Shown: piece after piece, positions 40,351 to 40,818 of the stretch
How the letters are laid out: each line of letters begins with the position of its first letter
How positions within the stretch are numbered: the stretch's first letter is position 1
Origin: Desulfovulcanus ferrireducens
GTDB taxonomy: Bacteria; Desulfobacterota; Desulfovibrionia; Desulfovibrionales; Desulfonatronovibrionaceae
DNA: 40,818 nt
NCBI RefSeq assembly: GCF_018704065.1
Contig: NZ_JAGUQP010000022.1
Location: 6,615 to 47,432 of the forward strand
Reading direction: 5' to 3'
The notes under the pieces: generated by a model
The model's database searches: none
What the model was told of the DNA's origin: nothing
Seen by the model: only the letters and a program-made list of their open reading frames with translations
Program-made: the position numbers and the translations under genes

Positions 40351-40818
40351 GACAAATAAACCTCATATGTTTTCGTTCTTTCGATGATTTTTAATGGAGC
40401 TGTTCAGAGCGTTATGCTTGCTTTGAATGTTTCCGAACAGCAATGAGGCGAAAGCCTCCAAAGGCGTGCCAGACCGTTATTAACCTTCTTAGACGTAATT
40501 GCCGTGTAGAATGACTCAGGAGAAAAGTGAGGAGGGAAGAAATTTATTTCAATGACAATCTGTGGATATGCCAAAGCTTTGAAAGGTGGTTAAACAAGTA
40601 CACCTGGTTCTATAAATATGAAGAGTCTCATCAATCTCCTGGGGTACAGGAAACCATGTGATGTATATTTCAATGAGCGTATAATATTAACTGACTCAAC
40701 TTTCTCGTATGTTTACATCACCTGTTTTCAAATTTAAGAGATAAAGAAATAAGAATTTAGGCGTGACAGACCGTTCAACTTTCTGGTGCATCAAGACACC
40801 GTAACTCAGCTTTTGGTC
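40351..40818. other. Non-coding interval at the right edge, with repeats
   Basis: I see no gene. GCTGTTC (40399-40405) pairs with GAACAGC (40435-40441). GAGGC-GAAA-GCCTC (40445-40458) is a stem with a GNRA loop. AGGCGTGCCAGACCGTT (40462-40478) recurs at 40759-40775 with one difference. GACTCAACTTTC (40693-40704) equals the end of element copy D, so an element remnant may be present. The kinase promoter must also be here. Confidence 0.45.

Overview
The window looks like a chromosomal segment of an anaerobic Gram-negative bacterium, most likely a sulfate reducer of the Desulfovibrionales. This is an inference from gene content: type I secretion, outer-membrane-type lipoprotein and LPS-core-type genes, a class II aldolase gene next to a gap gene, tandem receiver/TauE modules, and moderately AT-rich DNA. 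No rRNA or marker gene is present to prove it.

Left part (1-7.3 kb): the 3' part of a giant RTX calcium-binding adhesin or exoprotein, open at the window edge, and its HlyD-type membrane fusion protein. Both are visibly richer in G+C than the rest. They abut a tRNA-Asp/tRNA-Val pair on the minus strand that has its own promoter and terminator. 7.3-15.1 kb is mostly housekeeping: a minus-strand operon (HD/OB nuclease-like protein, tmk, DegT aminotransferase, LPS-type glycosyltransferase), a plus-strand run (surE, class II aldolase, GAPDH, strong terminator), and a TPR-OmpA lipoprotein.

15.2-18.5 kb is a minus-strand regulatory cluster: a Gly/His-rich exported protein, an ECF sigma factor, a one-TM anti-sigma candidate with a predicted periplasmic glycogen-binding-like (CBM48) domain, and an exported protein of unknown function. 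The sigma/anti-sigma junction carries a run of 13 G, a possible slippage switch.

19.1-26.8 kb is a plus-strand module: a Cache-type sensor kinase, three consecutive stand-alone receivers, a TauE/SafE permease, an unrecognised two-TM protein, and a PEP-synthase-like protein with ATP-grasp and phosphohistidine domains but no PEP-binding TIM barrel.

26.8-37.1 kb is a coherent glucosylglycerate (compatible solute) locus. It holds a GpgS-type synthase, a HAD phosphatase candidate, two GT4 glycosyltransferases, a phosphomannose-isomerase-type cupin, a GH13_18 phosphorylase, a glycerate 2-kinase, and an M20-type hydrolase that appears to lack its catalytic glutamates. Synthesis, possible mannosyl extension and phosphorolytic recycling would sit side by side. 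A sigma54 two-component pair follows on the minus strand.

Four related, long inverted-repeat, MITE-like elements (copies A-D) sit within about 0-20 bp of gene 3' ends across the right two thirds of the window. One overlaps the stop codon of the gene before it.
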